Source: Prinia subflava
Lineage: Eukaryota > Chordata > Aves > Passeriformes > Cisticolidae
DNA length: 64,000 bases
Direction: 5' to 3'
Assembly: GCF_021018805.1 (NCBI RefSeq)
Contig: NC_086259.1
Location: 5,332,001 to 5,396,000 of the forward strand
Both the position numbers and the translations under genes were made by a program. Positions 24,501 through 36,500 of this stretch are shown one piece after another (the stretch's first letter is position 1; the number at the start of each line of letters is the position of its first letter). Below the pieces are notes generated by a model, which made no database searches, had not been told where the DNA came from, and saw nothing but the letters and a program-made list of their open reading frames with translations.

Positions 24501-27500
24501 TGGCTGCTACTGTCTTCTCCCTCAGGTTTGGCCTTGCATCCGCCTCCACCTCAAATGTTACTGAGGGGATTATTAGGGGAATAAAAGGGTTTGGATAAGA
24601 CCTTGCTGGTTTCTATTCAAACCTAAAGGTTTTCTGGGAACAGGCACCTGAATACAAACTTTGGGAAGCAGTTTGAAGTCTTGAGGAAGATGTTTATATT
24701 CTAGTCTTTGACTTGTCTTCAAGTCAAAAGCGCTTAGAGGGCAGTGAAAATCTGATGCAAGGAGCCTGTCAGCACAGAAGTGGATGTCTGTGGATACAGC
24801 AGCTTTTGGACCCCTGGGGAGGCTCAGCACCCACACCTTGCATCTTCTTCTTTGCCTTTTTGCTTTCTCCTGAGAATTTTTACAAGAGTGTGTGAGTTGC
24901 TCTGGTGGTAGATGTTAAGAAGGTTAAAGTTTGCTCCGTTCTGAAGTTGCTTTTGGTCCTGTCCCTTCTAGGAACACAAGGAGAAGGCTGCTGCATGGTA
25001 CTCCAGCTCTGTGCCAGCTGGGATCATCGAGGCTCACAGCTCAGTGGAGATCCCAGTTACACTCGAGGCCCAGTCACTGGGGGAGTGCAGCGTCACTGCT
25101 GAGCTCGCCGTGTTTGGGAGAGCAGGATCGCCGCTGGTGAGAGCCAGGGGAGATGTGTGCCAAGGGGGTGTCAGGTGTACAGGGATTCTTCAGCAACTTG
25201 TGATATCTGGCTGGTGTGGACAAGGACAGAAGGCACTGGTGGCATAAGCAGCAGCTTCTGCATAGAAAAGAGGAAAGAAGGAAGCCTCATGGAGGGCAAT
25301 CTCAATGCCTGACCCAGCATACAGTAACAAATCTGGGAGATGGGATAACAGCCCAGTCTGAAACCCGGAGCAGTCCCTGGGTCTCTCGCTCTGCCATGTT
25401 TTCAGACGAGATGCTGCTTCATTACAGCTGTTCAGGATCACACAGGGACATCCCTGAATCCTGCTAAAGCAAGCTCTGTGTACAAGACCACACTGAAGGA
25501 ATCTTTTGTGCAGAGCTGGATTGAGGCTTCTCTGAAAGCCAGGTCCCTCAGATCTGAGAAATATCCATCACATCTCCTCAACAAAAGCCCAGCCAAAAAT
25601 ACACCAATGTCCACACTACTTTCATCTGGAGCACAGACTTGGCTTGCTTTTTTCCACCAAGTTTGGAAATGGACGAGGCAAGCAATTCCTGACCTAAAGC
25701 CTCCTAAAAGAGGATTCTGAAGATGCTAAAGATGATTCTAAGGATTCTAAAGAAGATTCTAAGAGAGCTCCGAAAAGAGGCACATGTCATAACAGCAAGA
25801 AGGACTACAAACTATCAGCCCTGTCTGGCAGCCATGGGTGCTCTTCACCCCTAAATAGTCTGATTTGTGACGTTCCCAGCCCACCAAAGCCAGCAGTGCT
25901 GCAGGATGTGGGGGTGTGCATGTAGCAATAACACTGAGGACAAAGTTGCCCTCTGCTTTTATTCTTGTTCCTGTGTGTGGCATTGCCTGCAATGCTGGTG
26001 AACAGGGCTTTTCTTGTCCATTTTAAGAATGCTGTACATGAAGGGTTTGTGCCTTTTTATAAGCCTTTTCCTCAGTGAGGACATATCCCACTGTTACACG
26101 CTAACTGAAGGCAGGCCAGGCATCCTCCAGGTGCTGTTGTGCTCTCCTCCAAAGGGCTCTGCCCTGCCTTTGCTGCTTCTGCCCCACTGTCACCTGCAAG
26201 CAAAGCCAGCTGGTGAGGCACAGCTCCTGCCTCCAGCTTCTCCTCCCAGGGAGCCTTGGGCAGCATCAGCCAGGCTGCAGCCCCCTGGGCCTCCCTTCTC
26301 CCAGAGGGAAAAATCCATCACCATGCAGGGCTTTACTTCCTTTTTCCTGAGGTACCAGTCATGTCTGGCTCTTCTTTGCGCAGTCATGTATGTCCCAAAG
26401 GGGTGTGCATTTCTGGATGCTGCTCCTGCTGACTGAAGGGAATTCTGGCAGCTGTCAATGCCATTCCCTCAAGTCAGACATCACTGAAGGTTTGCCATCA
26501 TGGAGGCTGGTTGCTTCTGTACTCAAATCATACTTCAAGCCCTCCAGTGTTGGGAGTGTTATGCATTCGAGTCCTCTGTAAGAGTTGGGGTGTTTAGGAC
26601 CACTGAAATACAGCAAGACTGAATAAATTGTCCTGGTTTCCAGTGGTGTGAGCAGGTAGTTTAGCAAAGGGATGCATGTTCCTTGTCCCACTGTCTGTGC
26701 CAGCTCTGCAAGAACAAGCCTTTTGAGTTTCAGACTATTTTTAAGTCAGTTCAGACTTTTCTTTTAAGAAAAAATACAGCTTGAATGATGCAATTACTAA
26801 TTAATGCCCCTTTCTCCTCTATATGAGGAATACAGACAGGCACAAATTGAAGGCAGCTAACTTGCCTCATCTCTACTCTGAAGTGCCTGCTTTGCTTCTG
26901 ACTTGTGCTGGTTTCACAAGTGCAGCTTTGTGAAAGGGAAAGAGCTTAGTGTTCATCAAGGATGGCTGTGCAGCAGCAGAAGTTGGGGAGGTGGTTTGGG
27001 GCAAGGTGGAGCAGTGAATGAAGCAGGCAGGAGGCAGAGGAAATAGCCATTGCCTATGGAGGAAGGAGGATGTGTGAAGAGGCAAGCATGGCAAACAGCA
27101 GTTTGTGTCCCCTGATAATGGGAGCTTGTGGCTTTCAGCTGGGACCTCTGCAGACCCCACACTTGCTCCAGGCCTTCTGTTTCAGTCAACATCACTGACA
27201 ACTTCAAACGGCCAAAATTATCCCCAGTCTAGGAATGCTCTTAGAGCTGGCTAAGTTTTTAAAACTCTCCTTTTTGAGTCGTTTTTTTGTTCTTTCCTAC
27301 CTTCTCCATGGAACAGGAAATCCACTTAGAGTGCATTAGCCACGGCCCCGTTGTCTGTGTCGATCGGAGGAAGATAAACTTTGGCACTATCCCAGTCTTA
27401 GAAGATAGGTGCAGACCTGTCCATGTCTCCAATCACAGTGACATTGCTGCAACCTTCTGGGCAGAGATGGTAAGTGTCTGTGGGGCTGGGTTCCAGGGAA

Positions 27501-30500
27501 AAGGGCTGCTTAGTGACAGCCCTTGACTTGTTGTATGCAATGTTTCTGTGGTGTTCTGTGTGAGTGGAAGCAAGAGATTCCATCTGAGTACGAGCAAGAG
27601 GAGCCAGGATGTCAGGCACACCTCTGTGAAATAGTGTGCAGAGAGGCTGGAGCACAAATGAGTCTGCATCATGTTTGCAAGTTCTCTCTTTATTTTCTGG
27701 AAGAGATTTAGCTGGGCAAGTCATGTTTTCAGAGCTTTGAGATCGAGAGAAGCCTGTGGCCCTTTGCTCCTGGGAGGGCCTGGATTTCCCCATGGATTCC
27801 CCATTCCATTTGCATTTGCTTTGTGCCAAACTTCTGGTAATGGCAGAAACCAGGGCACGAGATCTGCCCTCAGACTGCTCAGGGAAGGCAAGTCTCACAA
27901 CTGCTGTGAGTCAAACCAGCAGGGATGTTGCACACCAATGCACCTGGGAGGGCTGTGCACGCCCAGAGCCTGTGGTCTCTGTAGCATTGCAGAATATCTC
28001 TGGAGACCACCTGCAGAGGAAGGTTGTTTCATTCGTGGAGGTTACTTAGGGGGACAAGCTGCAGGGCTGGAGCTGGAGCTCCTCCTCTGGCAGGAAGGGG
28101 ACCTGGCTTGGGGCTGAGTGGGATGTGCTCCCTGCTGGAGGGGGCATCTGGGAGAGGCTTGAAAACAGCTTTGAAAGGAGATTTGATATTTCTCTATATT
28201 GGCTGGGTCCAACTTCTGGAGCCGGTTCAAGCCAAGCCTGACACTGTGGATTTGTTTGTGTTTGTGGGTGTTGTGTGAGAGTCCAGGCTCAGCCTCCTGG
28301 ACCAAGGAGGAATGGAGTGAATTTTCCTCTTCCTGCTTTTCCAGCTGTTTAGGAGATAAATGTAACCCCAAAGCAGGGGATTGCCAGGGCAGCTTTCCCT
28401 GACTCCACAATGAAATTCTGCTTTCAGCCTCTGCAGGGAGCTGTGCACCTTGGCTGGGTGGGCCTGGCATGTAAAGGGTGGGCTTCACATGCTCCTACCA
28501 GGGCCTGACCTGCAGAGCTGTGCCTGCACAGCTGGGCTGGTGCAAGGCCTTTCCTCCCTCCCCAGGGCAGCTGCAGCTCTCTTGCCCCATCTATAGAGGG
28601 AGGTCCATGAGAAACCAGAGAATGAGAACACTTAGGAAGGCCATGCCATGCCCAGAGGGCGTATCTTGCAGGTTTTGTTCTGTGTCCTGCTTTCCTGCCC
28701 TGCTCTAAGGACATAGAGCTGGCTTTTCCAAAGCAGAGGGCACTGGGGCAGCTCTCTACAGCTGATGATCAGTGGGAAGGGAGGGCCTCAGTCCTTCAGG
28801 GGCTGCTGAGAGGCACTGACGGCCCCTTGGGAAAGGAGACTCTGGGGTTTTGCTCAGCTGCCTTTGCAGAGTTATTCCTCAGGCTCTCAGCAGTGTCCTC
28901 CAGCTGTGTGGCTGCTGGGCTGGGATTTGAGCAGTCCTGGCTTCCTCCGGCCTTGAGCCTCTGTGCAGACCCAGCTCTGCTGTTGGGAAGCCAGGAGAGA
29001 GTAAAGAGCTTCCCTTGGCAAGCACTGCCAAGAGAGCCAGGAGGGCGAATAACCTTCTCCTGAGGAGGAGCATCCCTTGCGTTGAGCAAAACGGGGCTAA
29101 TGACCTGAGCCTGTTAAAGGAAGGTAAAATACTCCTTGTAGAAGCTCTTGGAGAGTTGCTGCTGCCAGACACCACAGCTTACACTTAGGGAAATTAAACT
29201 TCTGTGGTTTTTACAATCCTCTCCTTAGCCTTTCTGTTTTCTGCACCTCACAGCAGAGCAGGGTCCATGGGTTCCATCCTAAGTTTGTGTTTGGCTTGTC
29301 TTACAGGCTGGGAAACGCTCACGCTGGAGGATTGAGCCAAGTAAAGGAGTGATCCCCCCTCATACTGAGGTGTCTGTGGCTGTCATAGCCAACGTGAATG
29401 ACACCAGGAAATTTCAGGATGAGGTGCAGGTGTTCATTGAGAACAGCCATACGTTCGTCATCTCTGTCCAGGCTGTGGGCACTGGCACCACCATTGTCAC
29501 TGATAAACCTTTCGCTCCGGCCCTTGACTTGAAGTACCGGTTCAGGTAGGAGACTCTCAGCTTCCACTTCTCCTGTGGGTTGTGCAAGGAACAATTTTTC
29601 CATAGTCCTTCAGGCTAGCTCTTCTCCAATACTCAAGGCCCCAGCTCTGTTTCCCTGAAGCCACAGGAATTCCTTTAGAAATATGTCACCTGAGAGTCAC
29701 TGGATATCCTGGAAAGCCACAGACACGGAAAAGCTGAAAGAGCTGGCAGGGCTGAAGCTTTGAGCTGGGGCAGCCTTTTGATGGAGGTTTGAATGCAGAG
29801 CAGTCAGGGAATGCCACCAGAGAGACCACAGGGAAACAGCAGCTCCCATGGCATTTTCCATCTCTGCTTCTCTTGTAGCTGCACTCCGTGCCGCTATGAG
29901 TTCCAGCTGACCAACAAAGGCCAGCGCCTCCAGCGGCTCTGCTGGAGCACGGAAGGTTTCCGCATCTTCCGGCGGCGCGCTCGTCCTCCTGGCCCGGCTG
30001 GCACCAGGAGTGGGGAGGATTCCCAGAGGCCCAGACCTGGCAGCCCCGTGTTCAAGCTGCGGCCGTCGCACATGGACCTGAGGCCAGGCCAGAGTGTGGA
30101 GATGGTGCTGGAAGGCTGCTCCAGCACTGCCCAGGTGAGGCCCCTGCCAAGGGCTGAGCCTTCCCTATAGATCCCCTCCACTGCGGCAGCGGATCTATAG
30201 GGATAGATCCTATCCCTATAGGATAGGATCTGCAGCCTATCCTCTGCAGCCCCCTGACGTTTGTCTGGGAGAAGGAGCAAGTGACTTCAGGAAACTGGTT
30301 TAAGGCCAGTTGCTTTCCCTGCTGGCCACCAGCAGTTGCTAAGGCTCTTTTGTGTTTCCATGGCTCCCATAAACCAAACTTGCTGGTCCCAAAATACAGG
30401 CTGAAGGAAGTATTGCTCCTTTGACCAAACGGGTTAGCAGTGTCATGTGCTGAGGCAGAAAGGAAGAGCAGAGAAAAGAAGTTGCACCTAGATTAGAAGC

Positions 30501-33500
30501 CTGGGCAGGAAGTAAATTAAACTACTGTCAAGCGGTTTTCTGAGGGAAGCAGGCAGTAAAACAAAAGCCCTGTGAATGGCAGGAGTGCCTGGGAGCAGCA
30601 TGGGCAGAGGGCTGGTCTAGCCCTGAGTCCTGGAGGGGGAAAACCCAGTGGGCCATGTCCATCCAGGCAGGAAACTGTTCCCAGGGCTCATTCTCATTAA
30701 GAAATGGACTTTGGTCAACTTCCCTTTTACTGCTCGCCCCAGTCTCTCAGCCAGCCCCGGTGTCCCAGGGGCAGCCAGGTTTTGCTGCACCCATGGAGAG
30801 CAACTCAGAGGGGGAGATTTTAGCAGAGTCTTGGGATGTTCTCCTACCTGGACCTTTCTTTCCAGGGGAAATGAAACTCTGCAGAGAAGCTGCCAGCTAA
30901 ATCTGGTATGCCTTCCCTGGCTCCGGGATCCCTGGGCACAGATATTTAGAATAAATGGGCAGCAGGACAGAAAGAGAAGAGAGCTACTGAGGAGAGCAGA
31001 GACTAATTAGAGTCCCTAATAAAAAGGGACAGGAATAGAGCCCATGGGTGGGTGGAAGGCCAGTGTGGGGGGTTTGGCCTGCCAGCACACACTGGGTGAC
31101 AAGTGAATCTTGCATGCAGGAGGTGAAGGAGAGGCTGCTGTGTGATGCAATGGTGGGGAAAACAAAGAAACGTATCATGCACGTGGACATCACCTGCAAG
31201 TTCATTTGCCCCGTTGTGCAAATCTCTTCCAGAACGATCACTTTCCGTGTGGTAAAGGTAAGTCTCTGGATTGCATCCTGCCATTTAAAGGTGTAACTCT
31301 TAAATTGGCTGGAAGGAAATAGAAATATATGCACTTCTGGGGTTGAAAAATGTGAAATTCACTGGAAAGGGAAGGAGGTCTATGGCCACTTGAGGCTGTT
31401 TTCCCTTGTCTCCTGTTTCTGCAGAAACCTAGTGATGTCCTGACACTGCAGTACCAGCCTGTGTCTTTAAAAAACACCTGCTCACTGCCCTTCAGCATTG
31501 TGCTGAACTTGGAGAAGCCATTCCTAATCTGCAGTGTGGACCAGCAGCCCCTCCCTGCCCATTCCATGGTGAGCCTCTGTGGGCTTGTTTGGTGGGCTTT
31601 GAAGAGGAGGGATGTGGTGGAGCTCTTGTGTTGGGAGGTCCTCGAGTTGAGAGGTTTATTCTGTAGTGTCAGCAGTGGATTGGCCTGAGCTGCACCAGCA
31701 GAGCTGCTGAAGGAATCAGAATCTTACCTGAGCTGGTAACATCCATGCTGGCTCTAACACTGGAGGAGAGGGGAGCAGGAAAGCAGATTGGGGCAAGCCA
31801 TGCAGTAAAGGTGTCTCCTGGAAAGCATCCCAGCTCTCCAGCAGCCACCCCCTTGTACTGCTGCTGAGCACAAAAACGTGAGCCTGAGAGAATCTCAGAG
31901 CAGAGTGTGGTGTCTGCAGACAGATCCTCACTAAACAAATGATGGTGAACTGAGAAGCCCACGCTGGGGTCACACTTTGAACGTTTACTGCTTCCTGCTG
32001 TCAGGCCCTGGGACTCCATCACAAAGGTGATTAACGCTTTTCATCTCCTTACAGCCTGTGACCCTGGATGTAGGGGAGGAACTTCACCTCTTCATCCAGT
32101 TTAACCCAGCTTATGAGAAGGACCTGCACAGCAGGGTGGTACAGGAGACTCTCGGGATACGCTTCATGGAGCATCCTCATGTGGAGCGGATCCCTGTTCG
32201 GGGAGAAGTCTACTTCCCCAATCTCCGTTTGGAGACCAAGGCCGTGGACTTTGGCTGCATCATAAACGACACTCAACACATGCTGTACATGGAGATGACC
32301 AACTGCAGCCCAATTCCTGTCCAGTACCACTGGTCATTCCTGACAGACAGCCAGGTGAACACCATAAGGTATGTGCATCATCCCTGTGCTGCTCTGAGCA
32401 TGGACCTGCTCCAGCACAGCAGCACTCAGCCAGGGGCTGCATCCCACTGAGGAGCTGCTCTTGCACGCATCTCTCTCTCCCACTACAGGCCCACAGTCAC
32501 AGCTATGTTATTTTCCAGGTTCAGGCCTCAACCACCCAAATTCGAATGGCAGTCATCAAAGACTGAAACTGTGCAGGAGTCAAGTGAAAACTCACAAACA
32601 ATACAGGATCCTGCCCAGGAGGATCCTGCCCAGGAGGCTCTCTCCCAGGAGAATCCTGCCCAGGAGAATTCTGATCAGGATGATTCTGATCAGGACGATT
32701 CTGACCTGGAGGATTCTGCCGAGCAGGCAGCAGATGCTGAGGACTCCCTGGAAGCAGAGGTAGATTTTCTTGTGCACCTACCACTTGCATTGCCTCCTCG
32801 GTTTGCCACCAAAAAGTCATGCTCGTGCCAGCCTCCCTTTTTGCTGCCCTTCTGTCCTGTGCCCTGAGAGTGGCAGCTGGACATGGGGTGTCTGGGGAGG
32901 GAGAAATAGGGAAATTTTGCTCAGAGAAGCCCCCTCAGATCCTACAGACCTGTGCCGAGTTTGGGATTTTTTGGCCTTATTTTCTTTACAATGTAAAATG
33001 AGGTCCTTATCTGCATCATGATGGGAAGACTTCCAGCTTCCTTTGTGTGTCAAGTCATGAAGAGTCCTGATCTCCATGTACCCCCTTCCCAACACAGCTA
33101 GAGCACTCCCATCTCTGCCTTCACCCAAAAGCTGGTATGGCAGTGACAGCTCTAGAGCTGTCTTCTAGAAAGCAAGACTTTGCAAAGTCACTGTCTCTTC
33201 CTCCAAACAAGGAAAAAGGCCTTTGATCTGCCAACTTGCCAACTTGGTGAACATTAGTGCTTTGGGGTGGGAAGTGGCCCCTTGTTCTGCATCATGGGGA
33301 ACAGGGGCTGCTCATGGAGCAATAAAAAAAGAAAGATGTAAGGAAGCAGAAGAGTTTCTCAAAGCCCCAGTGTTGGCATTAAGTTTAAGGAGAGGGGTTG
33401 TACCTGCTCACACTCAATTACCAGTTGTTTTAATTCTGCACAGCTTTTCAGAATCAGGAGAACAAAGTCCTATAGATGCAACAAACGTGTGGCTGAATGT

Positions 33501-36500
33501 TTTCAGATAGAAGCATAAGACCATCTTTATTTCCTGGTTGTTGCCATGCATGCACAAATAAACCAGGGAAATTCAAGTGGCCAGTCTAGAATCCTGGAAT
33601 GCTTTGGCTTGGAAGGGACTTTCAGAGATGATGTAGTTCCAACCCTCCCTGCCTGAGTGCTGGGGGCACCCAGTTCTCTCGTGCAAGTTTGATGTAGGAA
33701 GCACAGATGGAGCCCAGGTCTCATCTGTGGCTGGGCTTGGACCCACCCTTCACTGATGGCCTGGACATTTTCACCCTTGATTTGTGCCCAGCTCCCTTTT
33801 CAGCTGCTCCTGGTGTGCTGAGGTGGTGGAGCCTGCAGCAGAGTGACCTTGCTCAGACCAGCCTGGTGCTCACTGCAGCCCATGGTGCTTGTTTTCCAGG
33901 AGCTGTCATCCACTGCTCTGGAGCCTCAGAGCCCAGTGAGGATGAGGGGACTGAGGCAGTTCTCACAGATGGAGCAGCACAACGTGACAGTGCAGGAGGT
34001 AAGTGGGAATTTGTCTCACTTCCATGTTTCCAGGGTGGAATGCAGTTCTGTAGCCCCACTCCCATGGGTGGCCCTCAGCACTGCCCACTGAGGGGCCTCA
34101 CATCCCTCCGAGCCCATCACAAAGCTCTGCTGAAGCAACTGGTCACTGCAGAGCCCATGTGGGACGTTTGATGGGGCTGTCCCAGGACGCTCCCTGTGCA
34201 GCACCTGTGGAGGGCATTGCTCCCATTTACCTCATCAGGTGGTTGACGGGAAATTTTTGTAGGAACTTTGGCTGTAGCAGCTTGAGAGAGCAGCACGTAA
34301 ATCAGAGAGAGAGGGAAAAGCCTCAAAAGTCAGATGAGCCTTTCCCGCAGCTCCAGGGGCTCCCATCTCCAAGTCTCCTGTTTTTCTGAAGGCAGTAAGA
34401 AGTGTTTCCAAAGACAAGTTCTGCAGCAGAGAGAATTTCTTGCTGCCAGGAGCCATTTCATTACTTTACTGTAGTGTATACTCATGGATAAATGATTATG
34501 GAGAAGATTTCCCCATGGCCCCTCCACTGGCCAGTGGCACGCACACAGGGTGAGATGAGGGTGATTCTGGCTGTGGTTGGGGAATAGGCCCCTCCAGCTA
34601 TGACTGTACTTTACTCCAAGACACAGCTGCTCTTCTGCATCCATTTCCACCCTCAACACCTCCATCTCTCCTCCCTCCCTCCAGGTTTTTGGTGTCCGTC
34701 CACTGTCGGGTGTGCTGCCCCCAGGAGAGAGCCAGCTGGTCGCCTTCACCTTCTTTGGCCACGCCAACATCGTGGCCCGTGTCACGGCGCTGTGCCACGT
34801 GCAGGGAGGCCCCACCTACCAGGTGGTGGTGACCGGGGAGGCCTCGTGCCCCAGCTACCAACTGGACGTGCAGGAGATTGACTGGGGGATGCAGGTACCG
34901 CAGGCTTCTCCTGGCACAGCTCCTCTTGCAATCATGGCCAGGGGGTTCCTGCCCACCTCGTTCCCAGGCTCTCTCCCCTTCCCAGCTCCTTTGTTCCTGG
35001 GGCTCAGAATACAACCTTGGAGAAATACGTCCGGCATCCAAGCTGGTTTAGAATGGCCATCTCCACCCCTCCCCTCCCTTCTCCCCTGGCCCAGGGACAT
35101 CACCCTGTCCTCTTCAAGGCACCCATCACTGCCTCCTGGGGAAGACAAGGGTCCCAGAGAAGATGTCCAGAGTGACATGGCCCTGAGATATTCCTCCACT
35201 GATCTGCTCCTCAAGCTTGAGCTCCAAGGACATTCTCTTGTGTAATGCTCTTGCATGATCCACAAAAGAATCCAGGGAGGAAGCTGAGCCTTCAGTCACT
35301 TCAGTAGAGCATGTCCCAGAATAATCCCCCTTTGCTTCTTTCCAGCTAAAAGCCCACAGATATTTCCAGCTGCTGGGCCTGTCTGTGTTGCCCTGTGTGT
35401 CTCTCTTGCCACCTCTATGTTTCTTACCAATCTTTGCATGCAGGTGCCTTTTCTTCTGGAACGCCTCTCTTGGAAATGCACTAACTTGTAGATACAATTA
35501 AATGGGGACAGAGTCATGGAAGCAAAAGAAAACTGTTCATTAGAACCCATTCAGCTGAGCTGGGTGTGCATCTCCATCCAGAGAGCTGAGCACACACACC
35601 CTTCACCAAAATGGCTTCTTTTGTACCCTTTATACCTGTCAGGGTGGTCCCTGTCCCCTTTCCCATTGCATTCCTTGTCCCCTTTCCCAGGAACTTACAT
35701 TCTCTCTGACCACCAACTTTTCTGTCCCCTCCCCTCTCATCCTACTTCCTTTTGGTTCAACCCCTTCCCTCTCCCAGCTCACAGCAACACCCAGCAAATC
35801 AACCTGAACAAATCCAAACCACCACCACCACCACCACCTAGAACCAACAACTTTCATTCTTTAACTTAACAACTCTTGGCTTCATCTCACACACCTCAGT
35901 GCCACCTCTTTTGTTTCTCCTGGCTGTTGGTGACCCCTCAGAGTGCAGAGGACCTGCGTCCCCTGGTTCATTTATTGCTGGTCCCTGCATGGTTCTACCA
36001 CCTCTCTGTAGTTGTGTGGTTGAATTGTGGCTGTTTGCTTTCAAGGCCATGGAAGAGGAAGGAGATTCCCAGCATCAGGCCTGTATCTGTAACTTCCCCC
36101 TGCTCTATCCTCTCTCCAGGTGCACACCAAAGTCCTCAAGGCAAAGGTCACCCTGCGGAACACCGGGCTTCTGGAATTCCCCTTCGTGGTGCCAAACTCC
36201 GGCACTGGCGCTGCAGCAAAGCCTCCGCCTGCTGTGCCCGTGGTCGTACCCACCAAAGTGAGTAGCACAAGCCATTGGCTCTGGCCCTGTGTCAGGTGGC
36301 CCAGGAGAGCATTAAAGGAAAAAAGGAAGGCGAGAAGAGGGAAAAACGTGGGGGGAGAAACTCCAAACCCAGCCCTGAGGGACAGGGCTCTAGGCATTTG
36401 CTGCTGGGGGCAGAGAGGTCAAGCAAGTGCTCACCTACTGGACTCCCCCATGACCTGCACTGGCAGGTACCACTGACCAGAGGCACGAGTGCTGAGCTCT

